Assembly: GCA_960531495.1 (NCBI GenBank)
Contig: OY482850.1
Location: 1,025,343-1,089,342, forward strand
Source of the DNA: Zeus faber
Taxonomy: Eukaryota > Chordata > Actinopteri > Zeiformes > Zeidae
Reading direction: 5' to 3'
DNA: 64,000 nt
Both the position numbers and the translations under genes were made by a program. A model generated the notes under the pieces. It saw only the letters and a program-made list of their open reading frames with translations, did not search any database and was not told the DNA's origin. This document shows, piece by piece, positions 1 to 11,405 of this stretch (positions are counted from its first letter, which is position 1; each line of letters starts with the position of its first letter).

Positions 1-312
1 TTATGTATGTTGCCCTCTTTCTTTATCTATCTATTTATTTATTTATATTTTTTCTATTTATTTATATTTCTCATTATCATATTGTATCTACTTTTATTAG
101 TCTTTTTACCCATTTTTACAATTTAATGAATGAATTTAATTACTGTTTATTAATATTCATTTGGCTTTTAATTTCAAGATTTGAACACTCTTTTATTTCT
201 CTCTTTTTAACACGCTTTTATTTCTCTGTCAAAGCACTTTGTAAACCCTTTTTTTTTAAGGTGCTATATAAAAAAATCTATTATAATTATTATTATAATT
301 ATTATAGTTAAA
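1..312 (+). repeat. AT-rich 3' tail of a non-LTR retroelement
   Basis: T-rich sequence ends in a stretch resembling the 3' end of fish LINEs: 'gtgctatataaa' near 263 followed by a short ATT/ATA-type microsatellite up to about 308. There is no credible protein. The tail directly abuts antisense L1 sequence, so the LINE probably inserted into or beside it. The family cannot be named from the tail alone. Confidence 0.4.
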
Positions 313-314
313 CA

Positions 315-837
315 ATAGGGTGGATTTCAGCATTAGTTATTTTGGACATTATCGAGTTACTTGTCAAAAAAAGTCAATTTTAGAGAAGCTTTTGTGGGGT
401 GGTGAGTATTATGTGTATTCTCTATTATGTGGATTATTTGATCGCCAACAATTGTCAAGAGCAAGATCACTCAGATTTTGTTTTATAATCTCAGACGATT
501 GCCAAGACTTGTAGATATCTCTGGTTTGTGAACGGTCTAAACTTGGATCAAGTACTGTGTTGAAGTCCCCTCCTAGTATAATAATTGAGTCAGAGATAAG
601 TTTTGAAAATATATTGTAAAAGAAATTTGGGTTGTCCTCATTCGGGCCATAAATATTAGCTTAATGAGTTAATTCTATGTTTCTTAAAATTCTGTTAATT
701 ATAATGTTTCGCTCTTCTGTGTCTGATATTGTGGCTTTCTTCTGAGATGGGATACTTTTACTGATCAATATAGAAATTCCTCTTTTTCTTTAGTTATATG
801 ATGCAGAAAACATCTGATTAACCCATTTAGCTTTGAG
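315..837 (-). pseudogene. L1 ORF2 endonuclease fragment
   Basis: Read on the minus strand, this encodes broken pieces of the apurinic-type endonuclease of a fish L1: an NIYGPNEDNPNFFYN-like stretch at about 655-610 and a GGDFNTVLDPSLDRS stretch at about 578-528, the conserved GDFN box. An upstream block around 740-790 resembles the RGISILISK region. Stops and frameshifts are frequent. It ends where L2 copy A begins, and L1 ORF1 lies beyond that copy in the same orientation, so both are read as one L1 split by the L2 insertion. The reverse-transcriptase part is not present in the window. Confidence 0.65.
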
Positions 838-2995
838 TTTCAAGATTCAAGATTCAAGAGGTTTATTCGTCACATACATATACATACTTTTATACATATA
901 TACTGAACACAGTAGCTAACTAAGAATATCTACTTGACCAACTAACTGATTCCTAAAACGTAATGCAGTAAGTCGAATGCTATAGAATAAAATAAAATAA
1001 AATAAGTACTCAAGGGTAATGCAGGGTGGGGGTACAGAATAGATAAAGGGAATGGGCTTATGTATATGGGATAGACTGATGTATATGGGATAGGCTATTT
1101 ATGTATATACAGATATTTGTGTTAAAGTGGCCTGTGAATAAAGTGAGGTAGTGTTTGTGAGATTTACAGCACAGTATACAACAGTACGGCGCAGCAATAC
1201 GGTAACACTGAACAACCCAGAACAGTGACACAGTATGTGGCACAGTATGCTACATACAGTACAGTAAGGTAGTGGAGCCTATGTGTGTGGCTCAGTGAGG
1301 ACCCCTGGTGAGGTCAGCATTGACAGTTCTTTTGGCTTGCGGGAAAAATTTCTGTCTCAGTCTCTCTGTTCTTGCTGTGTGACTGCGGAGGCGCTTGCCT
1401 GACCGCAGCAGCTGGAACAGTCCGTTGTTGGGGTGGTGAGGATCCTTCATGATCCTGCGGGCTCTGCTACCACACATCCTGGTGTATAAATTCTGCAGGG
1501 AGGGGAGTGGAGTTCCAGTGGTACGTTCAGCTGAACGCACCACCCACTGCAGGGCCTTCCTGTCCTGAGAAGTACAGTTCCCAAACCAGGCAGTGATGTT
1601 GCCTGTCAGGATGCTCTCCACTGCTCCACAGTAGAAGGATTTGAGGATCCTCACCAAGACCCGGAATTTCCTCAGCTGCCTGAGGTGGTAAAGACGCTGC
1701 CTCGCCTTTCTCACCAGAGTGTTTGTAAAGTCCATGATAAATCCTCTGTGATGTGGACTCCCAGGTACTTGAAGCTGCTCACCCTGTCGACAGAAGTCCC
1801 ATTAATCACCAAGGGCGCGTGCGTCCTCGGTTGTAATCCAAGTCCACAATCAGCTCCTTAGTTTTGCTGACGTTCAGGTGGAGGCTGTTGTCCTGGCACC
1901 AGAGTGACAGGTCAGCCACCTCCTCGCGGTAGGCCTTCTCGTCGCAGTCGGTGATCAGGCCCACGACAACGGTGTCGTCAGCAAACTTGATGATGGTGTT
2001 GGAGCTGGACCTGGCCACACAGTCATGTGTGTACAGGGAGTACAGTAGGGGGCTGAGGACGCAGCCCTGGGGGGATCCTGTGTTCAGAGTGAGGGAGCTG
2101 GACATGTGTTTCCCCACCCTTACCACCTGGTTAGGGTGGGGAAACCTAACCTGGCTGAGAGGAAGTCCAGGATCCAGGCACACAGCGGAGTATTCAGTCC
2201 AAGCTCCTTCAGCTTGACAGCCAGTCTGGAGGGGACTATGGTATTGAAAGCTGAACTATAATCGATGAACAGCAATCTTACAGAGGCCCCCTTCCACCTA
2301 TCCAGGTGCGTGAGCGTGGTGTGCAGTACCTGGGAGACCGCGTCATCTGTGGATCTGTTCTGCTGGTATGCGAACTGCAACGGGTCCAAGGTGCGGGGGA
2401 GGGAGGCGCAGATATAATCCTTCATCAGCCTCTCGAAACACTTCATGACCACCGAGGCGAGGGCCACCGGACGGTAGTCATTCAGGAAGGCTGGAGAGCG
2501 ATCTTCGTGACAGGAATGACAGTGGACCTCTTGAAGCAAGAGGTAGCCACTGATTCAGCTAGGGAGAAGTTGAATATTGTAGTGAACACTGCGGCTAGTA
2601 ATGGTAGCACAGCTAGCACAGGTCTCCAGTACTCGTCCAGATATGCCATCTGGGCCCGCAGCTTTCCTGGTGTTCACCCGCATCAGAGTCCTCCTGACGT
2701 TACGCTCAGGGACTGAGAGTGCGCGCTCATCCCCAGCGGTGTAACTCCAATTTGCCAGACTCAAACGACGTATAAAAGGAGTTCAGTTCATTGGCGAGGG
2801 TGGTGTCCCCACTCGTGGCTGGGGAGAACCTGCTCTTGTAGTTTGTTATAGTCTGCAGCTCCTGCCACAAGCGTCTGGTGTCCCGTTGCTCCATCTGTAG
2901 CTCCACAGTCTCTCTGTACGTCCGTTTAGCGTCCTTCACTGCCCTCCGCAGATTGTATGACGCGGCTTTGTAATTGTCCATATTTCCGGATTGAG
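838..2995 (-). mobile_element. L2/Maui-like LINE, copy A (5'-truncated)
   Basis: The minus strand carries the reverse-transcriptase half of an L2-clade (Maui-like) LINE in several pieces: an RKAAGPDGISGRVLETCA block (about 2670-2620), [18 protein letters not shown] (about 2490-2430), [18 protein letters not shown] (about 2250-2200), TGSPQGCVLSPLLYSLYTHD (about 2085-2030), the catalytic FADDTVVVG (about 1990-1960), and the C-terminal WFGNCT...HHPNNGLFQLL region (about 1590-1420). Frameshifts separate the pieces. The 3' end carries the heptamer repeat (read as TTGAATC on the minus strand) at 840-860, shared with copies B, C and D. The 5' end lies near 2995, so the endonuclease is missing. A small inverted duplication at 2108-2145 breaks the frame. 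Confidence 0.85.
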
Positions 2996-3529
2996 GTGCT
3001 CTGATGCAGTCTCTTGCAGTAGAGAGAGGCTGGGGTTCATCCTGGTGAGATGACTTAGGATTTTGCTAGGTTTAGCTGGTGAGCCCAAACCTCTCACCCA
3101 CAAACTTAATGGGTGAGGTTAGTTAGGGGGTGATGGATGTGGATTTGTAATTTTCCCATGCAGCAGCACACCACATCCAAGGCAATAGCTACACTACCAT
3201 GCCCATGTTTTCCCATAGATAGGTCTGAGTTTTTCTCCTTTACATTTCATTGTACTGTCCTAGTATTGCAGGAAGTTTGTAGGGATACATATCTTCACAA
3301 ACAAATGACAAATAGACAAAGATTAACAGAGAACATTGCAGAGTCACACATACATATAGTGAGGGAGTAGATTAAGAGGGAGTGATGAGGGACATAGGGA
3401 CGATTGATTAGGAAGGTGAGATTATGACAGTGAGCAATATTTACAATCCTGACAAAGATAGGATGCTAATTTCTACATCTCACATATCAAAATTATCAGA
3501 ATAACCAGGTTGTGGTGGAGATCCCAGAA
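2996..3529 (-). other. Stretch between L2 copy A and L1 ORF1, unassigned
   Basis: No credible coding sequence was seen on either strand. It lies between the truncated 5' end of L2 copy A and the end of L1 ORF1, so it may be the region between L1 ORF1 and ORF2. That assignment rests on position only. Confidence 0.3.
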
Positions 3530-4243
3530 TAACAGACCATTTTTATATAGTTTATCAACAACCATTGATACCTGTTTACCCTTCTGCTGGTTCTCCTTCA
3601 GAATGAGGTACAGCACCTTCTGTCAGTCATTGATCTCCCGGGGGAATTAGTTGTTCATGCCCGGCGTGGTTCCTTTCAGCTCCTGTCCTTTGCTTTTAAC
3701 TAGCTCCTTGTGCTTGAAGTGTTCAAACTTGGCAATGATGGAGCGGTAATGGATCCCCAGGCGGTGTCTCAGTCGGTGAACCTGGTGGAAGGTGATCTGT
3801 TTCACGGTGTCTATGGGCAGTTTCAGGGCAGTGTGGTGGAAGTCTTTCACCATATTTTCTGGGGTCTCTGTGTTGTTTTCGGGATCCCGGAAAAGATGAG
3901 GTTGTACTTACTTCATACTTCTGGATTGGATATACAGGATAGTCTCTTTCATTGTTTCATTTTCTTTCTTTACAACCTCCATCTCCATTGTGAGATGATT
4001 CACAGAGATATTTAGATCCGTGTTGTATTTTTGCCTTTCATTGACCGTGCGATGCAGGAAATCAAGGCTGTCTTTGATCTCAGAAATGTCTTGGAGGAGG
4101 GGACAAAGCATGTCCAGCTTCTTGTTGATATTATCCAAGACACTGACCTCTACAGCGCTGGGAATAAGATCGTCTGTATCAGTAGCTGAGTCTGCCTTCT
4201 TCCTTTTCGCTGTATTGTAATGGTCCTGGTCCTCTCCCATCAC
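3530..4243 (-). pseudogene. L1 ORF1 protein (coiled coil and RNA-binding), broken
   Basis: Two minus-strand pieces form an L1 ORF1-type nucleic-acid-binding protein. The first (4243-3908) starts MMGEDQDHYNTAKRKKAD and holds a heptad-rich helix (about residues 30-105) suited to the trimeric coiled coil of L1 ORF1p. The second (3853-3647) has MVKDFHHTALKLPIDTVK and IIAKFEHFKHKELVKS, which fit the RRM and C-terminal domains. A frameshift near 3880-3910 splits them and the reading ends at TPGMNN. ORF1p coats L1 RNA and is needed for retrotransposition; this copy cannot make it intact. L1 ORF2 sequence lies on the far side of L2 copy A. Confidence 0.65.
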
Positions 4244-4530
4244 GTACTAGTTATAATAATAATTGATAAAATCGTCGAGGTCCTCCACTTTGGATTTGCG
4301 TAATGTTTTTTTTTCTTTTTGTTTTTGCAATTTGCTTTGTTATTTGTCTGAATTGGAGCATTGTTGTCTGTGTTTTAGTTCATGCAGCTGGGCTCCACCA
4401 TGTTGGCTCTGTACTCACTTCTGTCTTCTCACCAGATTACAGAATGCCCCGCCTCACACAGCCTCTCTGTCCTCTACCTTTCTAATATGTTCTCTCTATG
4501 TTCAGCTTAAGTCAAAATAGACTCTTGCAG
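4244..4530 (-). other. Probable L1 5' leader
   Basis: Noncoding sequence directly upstream (minus strand) of L1 ORF1, ending where antisense Nimb-like reverse transcriptase begins. Assigned by position. Confidence 0.35.
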
Positions 4531-4534
4531 ACAA

Positions 4535-5655
4535 TGACCTTCCCACATCCATTGGTTTATTTTCAAATATGTAATTAATCATCACAGAAAATAAATTGGG
4601 ACTTAGAACACTACCCTGAGGTGAATCTCTACATCATGTTTGCTTGACAGTTCTGTCCCTATCCCTAACCTGGATGGATCTTCCACTCAGAAAGTCCATA
4701 ATCCAGGTGAAAATGTTACTTCTGACTCCCATATTATGTAATTTGATCATCAGCCCCAATCTCTCCATGTCAATAACATGTCATATGCTTATCCACATCA
4801 AAAACACTGCCGCAACTGTCTCTATTGACTCAAGCTTTTCTCACCTCATCATCCGGACACAACACCGGGTCCATAGTGCCCCTCCCTCTCCTAAATCCAC
4901 TGGTATGTAGCCACCATACCTATTTTCTCCAATAAATACGTTAGTCCCTCATCGACCATCAATTTACAGATATTTGAGGTCCAGGCCTATGGTTTATTGG
5001 CTTACTGGGATCCTTCCCAGGTTTTCGAATCAGAATAACTACCGCTTCCTTCTAGCTCTCTGGGATTCTGACTTCTTCCCACACCTTATAGCATCAACAA
5101 TTTCTTCGGTCCCTCCATACTTAAATGTTTCAGCATGATGTCACATATTATATCTTTCCCTGGTGCAGTTTTAGTCAGCGCCTTACCTAATTCTCCCATG
5201 CTAAATGGGACATTTTGTTCATCCTCAATGCTTTCCTTTCTCCTTTCTCCTGCCATATTTTCAGATTTGGTTATCTCTCTGCCTTGTCTTTCCTCCTCAG
5301 GTACATTATTGGAACTGTGTATTGTAACAAAAGCCCTTACCATCATCTTAGCATTTTCCTTACTGGTTACTGGAATATCATCTCCACTACTCAACACATG
5401 ATAACTCCACTCCCTCCTGTCTCCACCCATATTTTAATCATCCCCCACACCTCTCCTACCTGAGTGCTATTCCTCCACACTCAAGGAGTCGCAGTGCTAC
5501 TGCGACTCCTTGAGTCGCAGTACTTTCTCCAGTATATGTGTTTTGCTTATCTTCTTGTTCTCCTTACTACTGCCTGAGCTTGTTTGTACGGAATCATTTG
5601 CTGAAAATTATGGCTTCTTTTTACTAGTTTAAATGCTTTATTTCTATCTCTCACG
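4535..5655 (-). pseudogene. Nimb-like ORF2, linker and reverse-transcriptase part
   Basis: The minus strand holds an open piece at 5430-5086 with the region preceding RT (FSMGELGKALTKTAPGKDI, then IMLKHLSMEGPKKLLML), followed by a decayed stretch to 4535. In the decayed stretch RT-like blocks can be recognised despite many stops, for example a GFRRGRGTMDPVLC-like block near 4900-4860. A perfect 17-bp inverted repeat (5479-5515) interrupts the linker. No intact catalytic motif was seen. The element ends at about 4530 against L1 sequence. Confidence 0.55.
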
Positions 5656-5656
5656 G

Positions 5657-5961
5657 CTACTTTACATTTGTCATCCCGCCATGGAAATGCTTTCCTGGAT
5701 ATGTTTGGATATACATAGATGTAATGGATTCTAATGAAGCTAATATTATACCTTGTCTTATTTTATTATCAAATGTTTCAATGTCTATATTATAATCAAT
5801 ATGGCTCAGGTATCGTTCACTTTCTTTCTGAAATTTCTCCCAATCAGCCTTATGAAATATCCATTTCCCTCCCTTGTCTTCTGTGGTCAGTTGTGTAGAA
5901 ATGTTGACTTTACAAAAGACTGGGTAATGGTCACTCCCGATAGTTCCTTCTTGATATATAT
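5657..5961 (-). pseudogene. Nimb-like ORF2, end of endonuclease domain
   Basis: On the minus strand an open stretch reads EGTIGSDHYPVFCKVNIS, where SDHYPV is the conserved C-terminal box (SDH) of LINE apurinic-type endonucleases. A DKGGKWIFHKADWEKF segment typical of the linker to RT follows. The open frame continues upstream through an unrelated insertion starting at about 5962, so its apparent N-terminus is not native. Confidence 0.6.
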
Positions 5962-6300
5962 TTGTGGCGGCACCAAGGGGCATGGTCAAGCCCTTGGTGC
6001 AGACGGCAGCATGGCTCCCTTTCCTGTGGCTGCCAAGCTGCTTCGAATCGGCCGAATCAGCGCCAATTTGGTGGCGCTGATTTGTCTGACTCGGGGCAGT
6101 GAGCTTTCTTAATGTTTGTCTGTCTTGTAGAGGGGATCGGCGCACACGCTCGTCAGCCGACCAAGAGACAGAGCGGAACACTATTCCTCCTGTGGATCAA
6201 ATTATCATCATCATCACCGTCATCATTATTATTTATTACTCACATTTGTGGGCCAGAAAGTCTTTTTGTTCAAGCGTATAATAAGAACTCTCGCCATGTC
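5962..6300. other. Unidentified insertion with three hairpins and an ATC/ATT tract
   Basis: About 340 bp splits the Nimb-like endonuclease between a block ending near 6301 and the SDHYPV block. It contains three stem-loops in a row: caccaaggg/cccttggtg (5971-5979 with 5991-5999), ggcagc/gctgcc (6005-6010 with 6029-6034) and aatcagcgcca/tggcgctgatt (6055-6065 with 6072-6082). A degenerate ATC/ATT microsatellite follows at about 6202-6245. The simple-repeat tail suggests a SINE-like retroposon, but no box A or box B was recognised. Confidence 0.4.
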
Positions 6301-7015
6301 CAGAAAGACTCTGTCTCCCTCCCTAAACCCCTACCTGTGGGCAGAGACTCCCACAACATTCCAATCACAAATTGGTGCCATATTATTGGAAAACAGTGTG
6401 AGATCAAGCACAGATTCCTTTCTGGTGCTAACATCTATCTTTGTTTTATTTCCATCGTTTGAGCACATTAGGTTTTTTTCCGTCCAACAACTCTTCTATT
6501 ACTTGACCATTATTATCCATTCTCTCACTCCCCCACAGTGTGTTATATGCACTAAAATCCCCAAACCATACAACATAATTTCTATCCTGCACCTCTATTT
6601 CCTCAAGCTTGTCTAGCTCCAGCATTTTACATGGGTTGTAATAATTTATGACTACTAACTTTTTCCTCTCGCCCCATACTTCTAGCACCACATATTGCTG
6701 TTCACTCCCTACACCAAGTACTCTGTAGGGAATCCCTTGTTTTACAAAAGTGACACATATGACAAAATCCAAATTTGGCTTTAGCCAGTACTCTTGAATG
6801 CATAATGAATGCAATGATCTGTTTATTTCTCATTTACTGGCTATGAACTGCTTAAAATCTTGTCTATTTGCAATCAGACTATTTGCATTCCACTGAAGGG
6901 GTAACATTAGTATCAACCCACACATGCTGATTCTTGACTTGACTGTACACTGAGCTCATCCGTTACTTCTTCCCATTTCAACCCTATCATGTCCAAGTTG
7001 CACACTGCTGCTTTA
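6301..7015 (-). pseudogene. Nimb-like ORF2, N-terminal endonuclease part
   Basis: The minus strand carries the start of an apurinic-type endonuclease: LPLQWNANSLIANRQDFKQF (about 6905-6845), then LCIQEYWLKPNLDFVI with the catalytic QE-type box, then VVINYYNPCKMLELDKLEE and WFGDFSAYNTLWGSERMDNN, the GDF.AHN-like box with a changed residue. The clean open piece is 6814-6446. Upstream sequence, interrupted by stops, reaches L2 copy B at about 7015. The enzyme would nick target DNA for target-primed reverse transcription; the copy is dead. Confidence 0.65.
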
Positions 7016-7019
7016 AAAA

Positions 7020-10000
7020 TAACCTGGTGTCACCAGTTTCTTCTTTTCTCCTGAAAACATTTCTGCATTCGGGTCAGAATGAGGACGCAACCTTACCGTC
7101 CACCTCTGCCAAGCATCCTTCTTGTAAACGTTCAGTCTCTGGAGAACAAGATGCATGAACTTTGAGCGAGGATTAAATTCCAACGGGACACGAGAAACTG
7201 TTGCGTCCTCTGCCTGACGAGACATGGCTGAACCCACTGGTACCGGATGAAACCATTCGTCCAGCCGAGTCCTTTTCCGTGTCCTGGGCGACAGATCGGG
7301 GGAGTTGGGGAAATCCAAAGGTGGAGGCGTCTGCCTCATGGTAAACAACCGCTGGTGTAACCCCAAAAACAACAAGACTCTCTCCCACTCCTGCTCGCCG
7401 AAACTGGAACAGCTGACAATGTTATGCCTTCCATTTTATCCCCCTCGGGAATTCAGCACGGTCATCATTACAGCTGTTTATACCCCACCGCAAGCGGACA
7501 CCGACACAGCACTGTCGGACCTGTATGATGTATTGTGCGGATTTCAAAACAAACATGCCAACGCGGCTGTGGTGGTGACTAGGGACTTTAACAGGGCGAA
7601 CCTTAAAAAAGTTCTGCCTACTTCCACCAACACATCATATGTGCCACCAGGGGAGATAGAATTTTGGACCATTGCTACACACCTTACAAGAACGGATACA
7701 AGACTGTGTCGCTCCCTGCTTGCAGGAAATCAGATCACGCCACGATTTCGCTGGTTCCCGTTTACAGGCCTCTGATCGGCGAGAATTGGTGGTGACCAGG
7801 GAAGTGAAGCGGTGGACGGACCAATCAGAGGCTGCGCTTCAGGACACCCTGACTGACGTAGACTGGGACATGTTCCAATCAAGTTCAAGTGACATCAGCG
7901 AGTTTACCGACGTAGCGGTGAGCTTCGTGGCTACGTTAGCGGACAGCATCGTTCCCACGGTGAAAGTTTGGATATTTCCTAATTAGAAACTGTGGGTCGA
8001 TAAATCCATCCGCTGCGCTCTGAATGCTCGCACGAACGCTTACAACAGCGGTCTTGTATCCGGTAATATGGACAATTACAAAGCGGCGTCTTACAATCTG
8101 CGGAGGGCGGTGAAGGACGCTAAACGGATGTACAGAGAGATTGTGGAGCTACAGATGGAGCAGGGGGACACAAGACATTTGTGGCAGGGGCTGTGGACGA
8201 TAACAAACTACAAGAGCAGTTCCTCCTGAGCCACGAGTGTGGACGCCTCCCTAGCCAACGAACTGAACTCCTTTCATGCGCAGTTTGAGTCTGGCAACAG
8301 CACCGCTAGCTCATCGGCTAATTGGAGTTACACGGCTGGGGATGAGCGTGCACTCTCAGTCTCAGAGAATGACGTCAGGAGGGCTCTGATGCGGGTGAAC
8401 ACCAGGAAAGCTGCGGGCCCAGATGGCATATCTGGGCGAGTACTGGAGACCTGTGCTAACCAACTAGCCCCGGTGTTCACTACAATATTCCACATCTCCC
8501 TGGCTGAATCAGTCGTCCCGTCCTGCTTCAAGAGGTCCACTGTCGTTCCTGTCCCGAAGATCGCCTCTCCAGCCTGCCGAACGACTACTGTCCGGTGGCC
8601 CTCACCTCGGTCGTCATGAAGTGTTTTGTGAGGCTGATAAAGGATTATATCTTTGCCTCCCTCCCCCACACCTTGGACCCATTGGAGTTCGCATACCAGC
8701 ATAACAGATCGACAGATGATGCGGTCTCCCAGGTACTGCACACCATGCTCACGCACCTGGATGGCCGGAAGGGGGCCTCTGTAAGATTGCTGTTCATCGA
8801 TTATAGTTCAGCTTTCAATACCATAGTCCCCTCCAGACTGGCTGTCAAGCTGAAGGAGCTTGGACTGAATACTCAGCTGTGTGCCTGGATCCTGGACTTC
8901 CTCTCAGCACGGCACCAGGCAGTTAGGGTGGGGAAGCACATGTCCAGCTCCCTCACTCTGAACACAGGATCCCCCCAGGGCTGCGTCCTCAGCCCCCTAC
9001 TGTACTCCCTGTACACACATGACTGTGTGTACAGGGTAACACAGGGTCCAGCTCCAACACCATCATCAAGTTTGCTGACGACACCGTTGTCGTGGGCCTG
9101 ATCACCGACGGCGATGAGAAGGCCTACCGTGAGGAGGTGGCTGACCTGTCACTCTGATGCCAGGACAACAGCCTCCACCTGAATGTCAGCAAAACTAAGG
9201 AGCTGATTGTGGACTTAAGGCGTGGATTACAACCGAGGACGCACGCGCCGTTGGTGATTAATGGGACTTCTGTCGATAGGGTGAGCAGCTTCAAATACCT
9301 GGGAGTCCACATCACAGAGGATTTATCGTGGACTTTACAAACAGACACTCTGGTGAAAAAGGCCAGGCAGCGTCTTTACCACCTCAGGCAGCTGAGGAAA
9401 TTCCGGGTCTTGGAGAGGATCCTCAAGTCCTTCTACTCTGGAGCAGTGGAGAGCATCCTGACAGGCAACATCACTGCCTGGTTTGGGAACTGTACTGCTC
9501 AGGGGCCTGCAGAGGGTGGTGCGTTCAGCTGAACGTACCACTGGAACTACACTCCCCTCTCTGCAGGACTTATACACCAGGAGGGGTAGTAGCAGAGCCC
9601 GCAGGATCATGAAGGATCCTCACCACCCCAACAACGGACTGTTCCAGCTGCTGCGGTCAGGCAAGCGCCTCCGCAGTCACACAGCGAGAACAGAGAGACT
9701 GAGTTTTTTCCCGCAAGCCTTAGGAACTGTCAATGCTGACCTCACCAGGGGTCCTCACTGAGCCACACACATAAGATCCACTACCTTACTGTTCTGTATG
9801 TAACATACTGTGCCGCATACTGTGTCACTGTTCTGGGTTGTTCGGTGTTACCGTATTGCTGTGCCGTAATGTTATATACTGTGCTGTGTATCTCACAAAC
9901 GCTACCTCAATTTATTCACATGCCACTTCAATGCACATATCTGTATATACATAAATAGCCTATCCCATATACATAAGTCTATCCCATATAAATAAGCCTA

Positions 10001-10229
10001 TTCCCTTTATCTATTCTATTTCTATTCTACGTATTTTTATTTTATTCTATAGTATTCGACTTACTGCATTACGTTTTTGGAATCAGTTAGTTGGTCTAGT
10101 AGAAATTCTTAGGTAGCTACTTCAGCCTAGGACATCGTGTGTAATCACCGTGGCATTGACATCTCACTGCATATATATATGAAAGTATGTATATGTATGT
10201 GACGAATAAACCTCTTGAATCTTGAATCT
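7020..10229 (+). mobile_element. L2/Maui-like LINE, copy B (longest copy, broken)
   Basis: This is the longest L2 copy. An endonuclease piece at 7305-7775 has AVYTPPQADTDTALSDLYDV and a GDFN box changed to RDFN. A linker follows at 7672-7986. RT is in pieces at 8239-8619 (RKAAGPDGISGRVLETCANQ) and 8595-9101 (RPVALTS-like start, [32 protein letters not shown], then FADDTVV after a small insertion at about 9028-9045). The C-terminal region is at 9209-9761. Breaks include a stop at 7984, a TGA at about 8227, a frameshift near 8580, a TGG-to-TGA change at about 9157 and a deletion near 9500. The 3' UTR ends with the TTGAATC heptamer at 10213-10229. It splits the Nimb-like element. Confidence 0.88.
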
Positions 10230-11290
10230 TCTGCATTTGTGCTTTGTCATATTGTCCGTCCTTTATCTTTTTTTTTCTGTCCAGCCTCTTAAATGCCTCT
10301 TCAAAAGAAACATATTTTCCTTCACTTTTATCTGCTGTACTTCCACTTTTCATCGCAACACTGTGATTAACTCCACTGTTACAACACATTGGCCTCACTC
10401 CCTCTCCTCCATTTCTCATACTCATGATCCCCACCACATCTAGAACATCTTCTCTTTCATTTGCACACCTGAGCCACATGTCCAAATACCTTGACAGTTA
10501 AAGCACCTCATAAGTTTTGGTATAAACTCTCTTACACTGTATTTCATAAATACATAGTCTAGCTCTTTGGGATGACATTTGTCTCAAACTCCACCAAAAT
10601 TATTTCAGTCTCCATTTCCTCGGCTCCCCTTGTCATTCTTATAGCACTTTTCACTGAACTATTACCCACCCTCAAGTTCTCTACTAGTACCTTAAAACAA
10701 ACACAGAGAGGTACTCCGGACATTACCCCCCTGCGCAACCACCATCCCTCTTCTCTCCCTCTTACCCCTTTGACTACATTGACTTTTCCAACATTATTCA
10801 TTTTCTTTGCCTTTGCCTCCGTTCTTCAGTATTACAGCCTATAAGCAAGTTACCATCTCCCAAAACTCTCGCACCCTCTCTCCCCTCACTCTCCGTTCCA
10901 CCTGAACTAGCTGTGTCCTTTTTCTTTCTCTTCTGACTAACCACCTTCATGGCTCTACTCCCTCTCCCCACATCCTCCCACTCACTCTCCCTCCTCTCAT
11001 CACTGCAGTTTCCTTCTTCCTCACTAAACTCCATGCTGTTGTTGTTGACATCTGACTCCCTCTGTATCAATATTGTTCCGGACATATACAGGCCGTCGGT
11101 CGGTATCCCTACAAACTGTTCCCCACAATACCCACTCCTATACCTATTAAGTCCCAGTATCCGTAATCCAAAGTGAGCATTGTTTAATCCGTCAGATAGT
11201 AAGTAAAAAAAAATAAGGGTGTAAAAATATCCATAAATTCTGGATATTCTTCCAATATCCTTCCTCCTCAACCACACATCACGTCCGTCA
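10230..11290 (-). pseudogene. Nimb-like ORF1 (gag-like), broken
   Basis: Minus-strand pieces: 11277-10798 (acidic/basic N-terminus, VSQKRKKKDTASSGGTES, then VLGDGNLLIGCNTEERRQ), 10801-10559 (MNNVGKVNVVKGVRGREE..., then VGNSSVKSAIRMTRGAEEME) and 10485-10117 (Cys-rich segment with MCCNSGVNHSVA, then KYVSFEEAFKRLDRKKKIKD). The Cys/His segment is a remnant of the CCHC knuckles of LINE gag-like ORF1 proteins, which bind element RNA. Frameshifts separate the pieces. L2 copy B enters just after the KAQMQ stretch at 10230. Confidence 0.55.
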
Positions 11291-11405
11291 TCTTCTCCCC
11301 CCTACACCTTTCCTGGCGCAAGAGCCTAGAAACAGAGCTGTGGGAAGACGGCACAGATATCCTGTCTAGTTCCCGCCCTGCGCATGAGTAGTAGATTCGA
11401 TTCGA

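Larger units (their letters stand above)
4535..11290 (-). mobile_element. I-superfamily (Nimb-like) LINE, interrupted by L2 copy B
   Basis: Antisense parts in the expected order are ORF1 (11290-10230), L2 copy B as an insertion, the ORF2 endonuclease (about 7000-6301), a small unidentified insertion, more ORF2 (about 5960-5090) and reverse transcriptase (about 5090-4535). The parts share one orientation and a degenerate state, so I treat them as one element. The name Nimb-like rests on a CCHC-type gag ORF1 plus an I/jockey-type ORF2 of the kind seen in fish; a Dfam comparison would settle it. Confidence 0.6.

Noticed and set aside
7013-7388. Minus-strand frames of 120 and 71 codons at the start of L2 copy B
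   Set aside because: They lie opposite the L2 5' region and show no domain; the sense strand carries the endonuclease.
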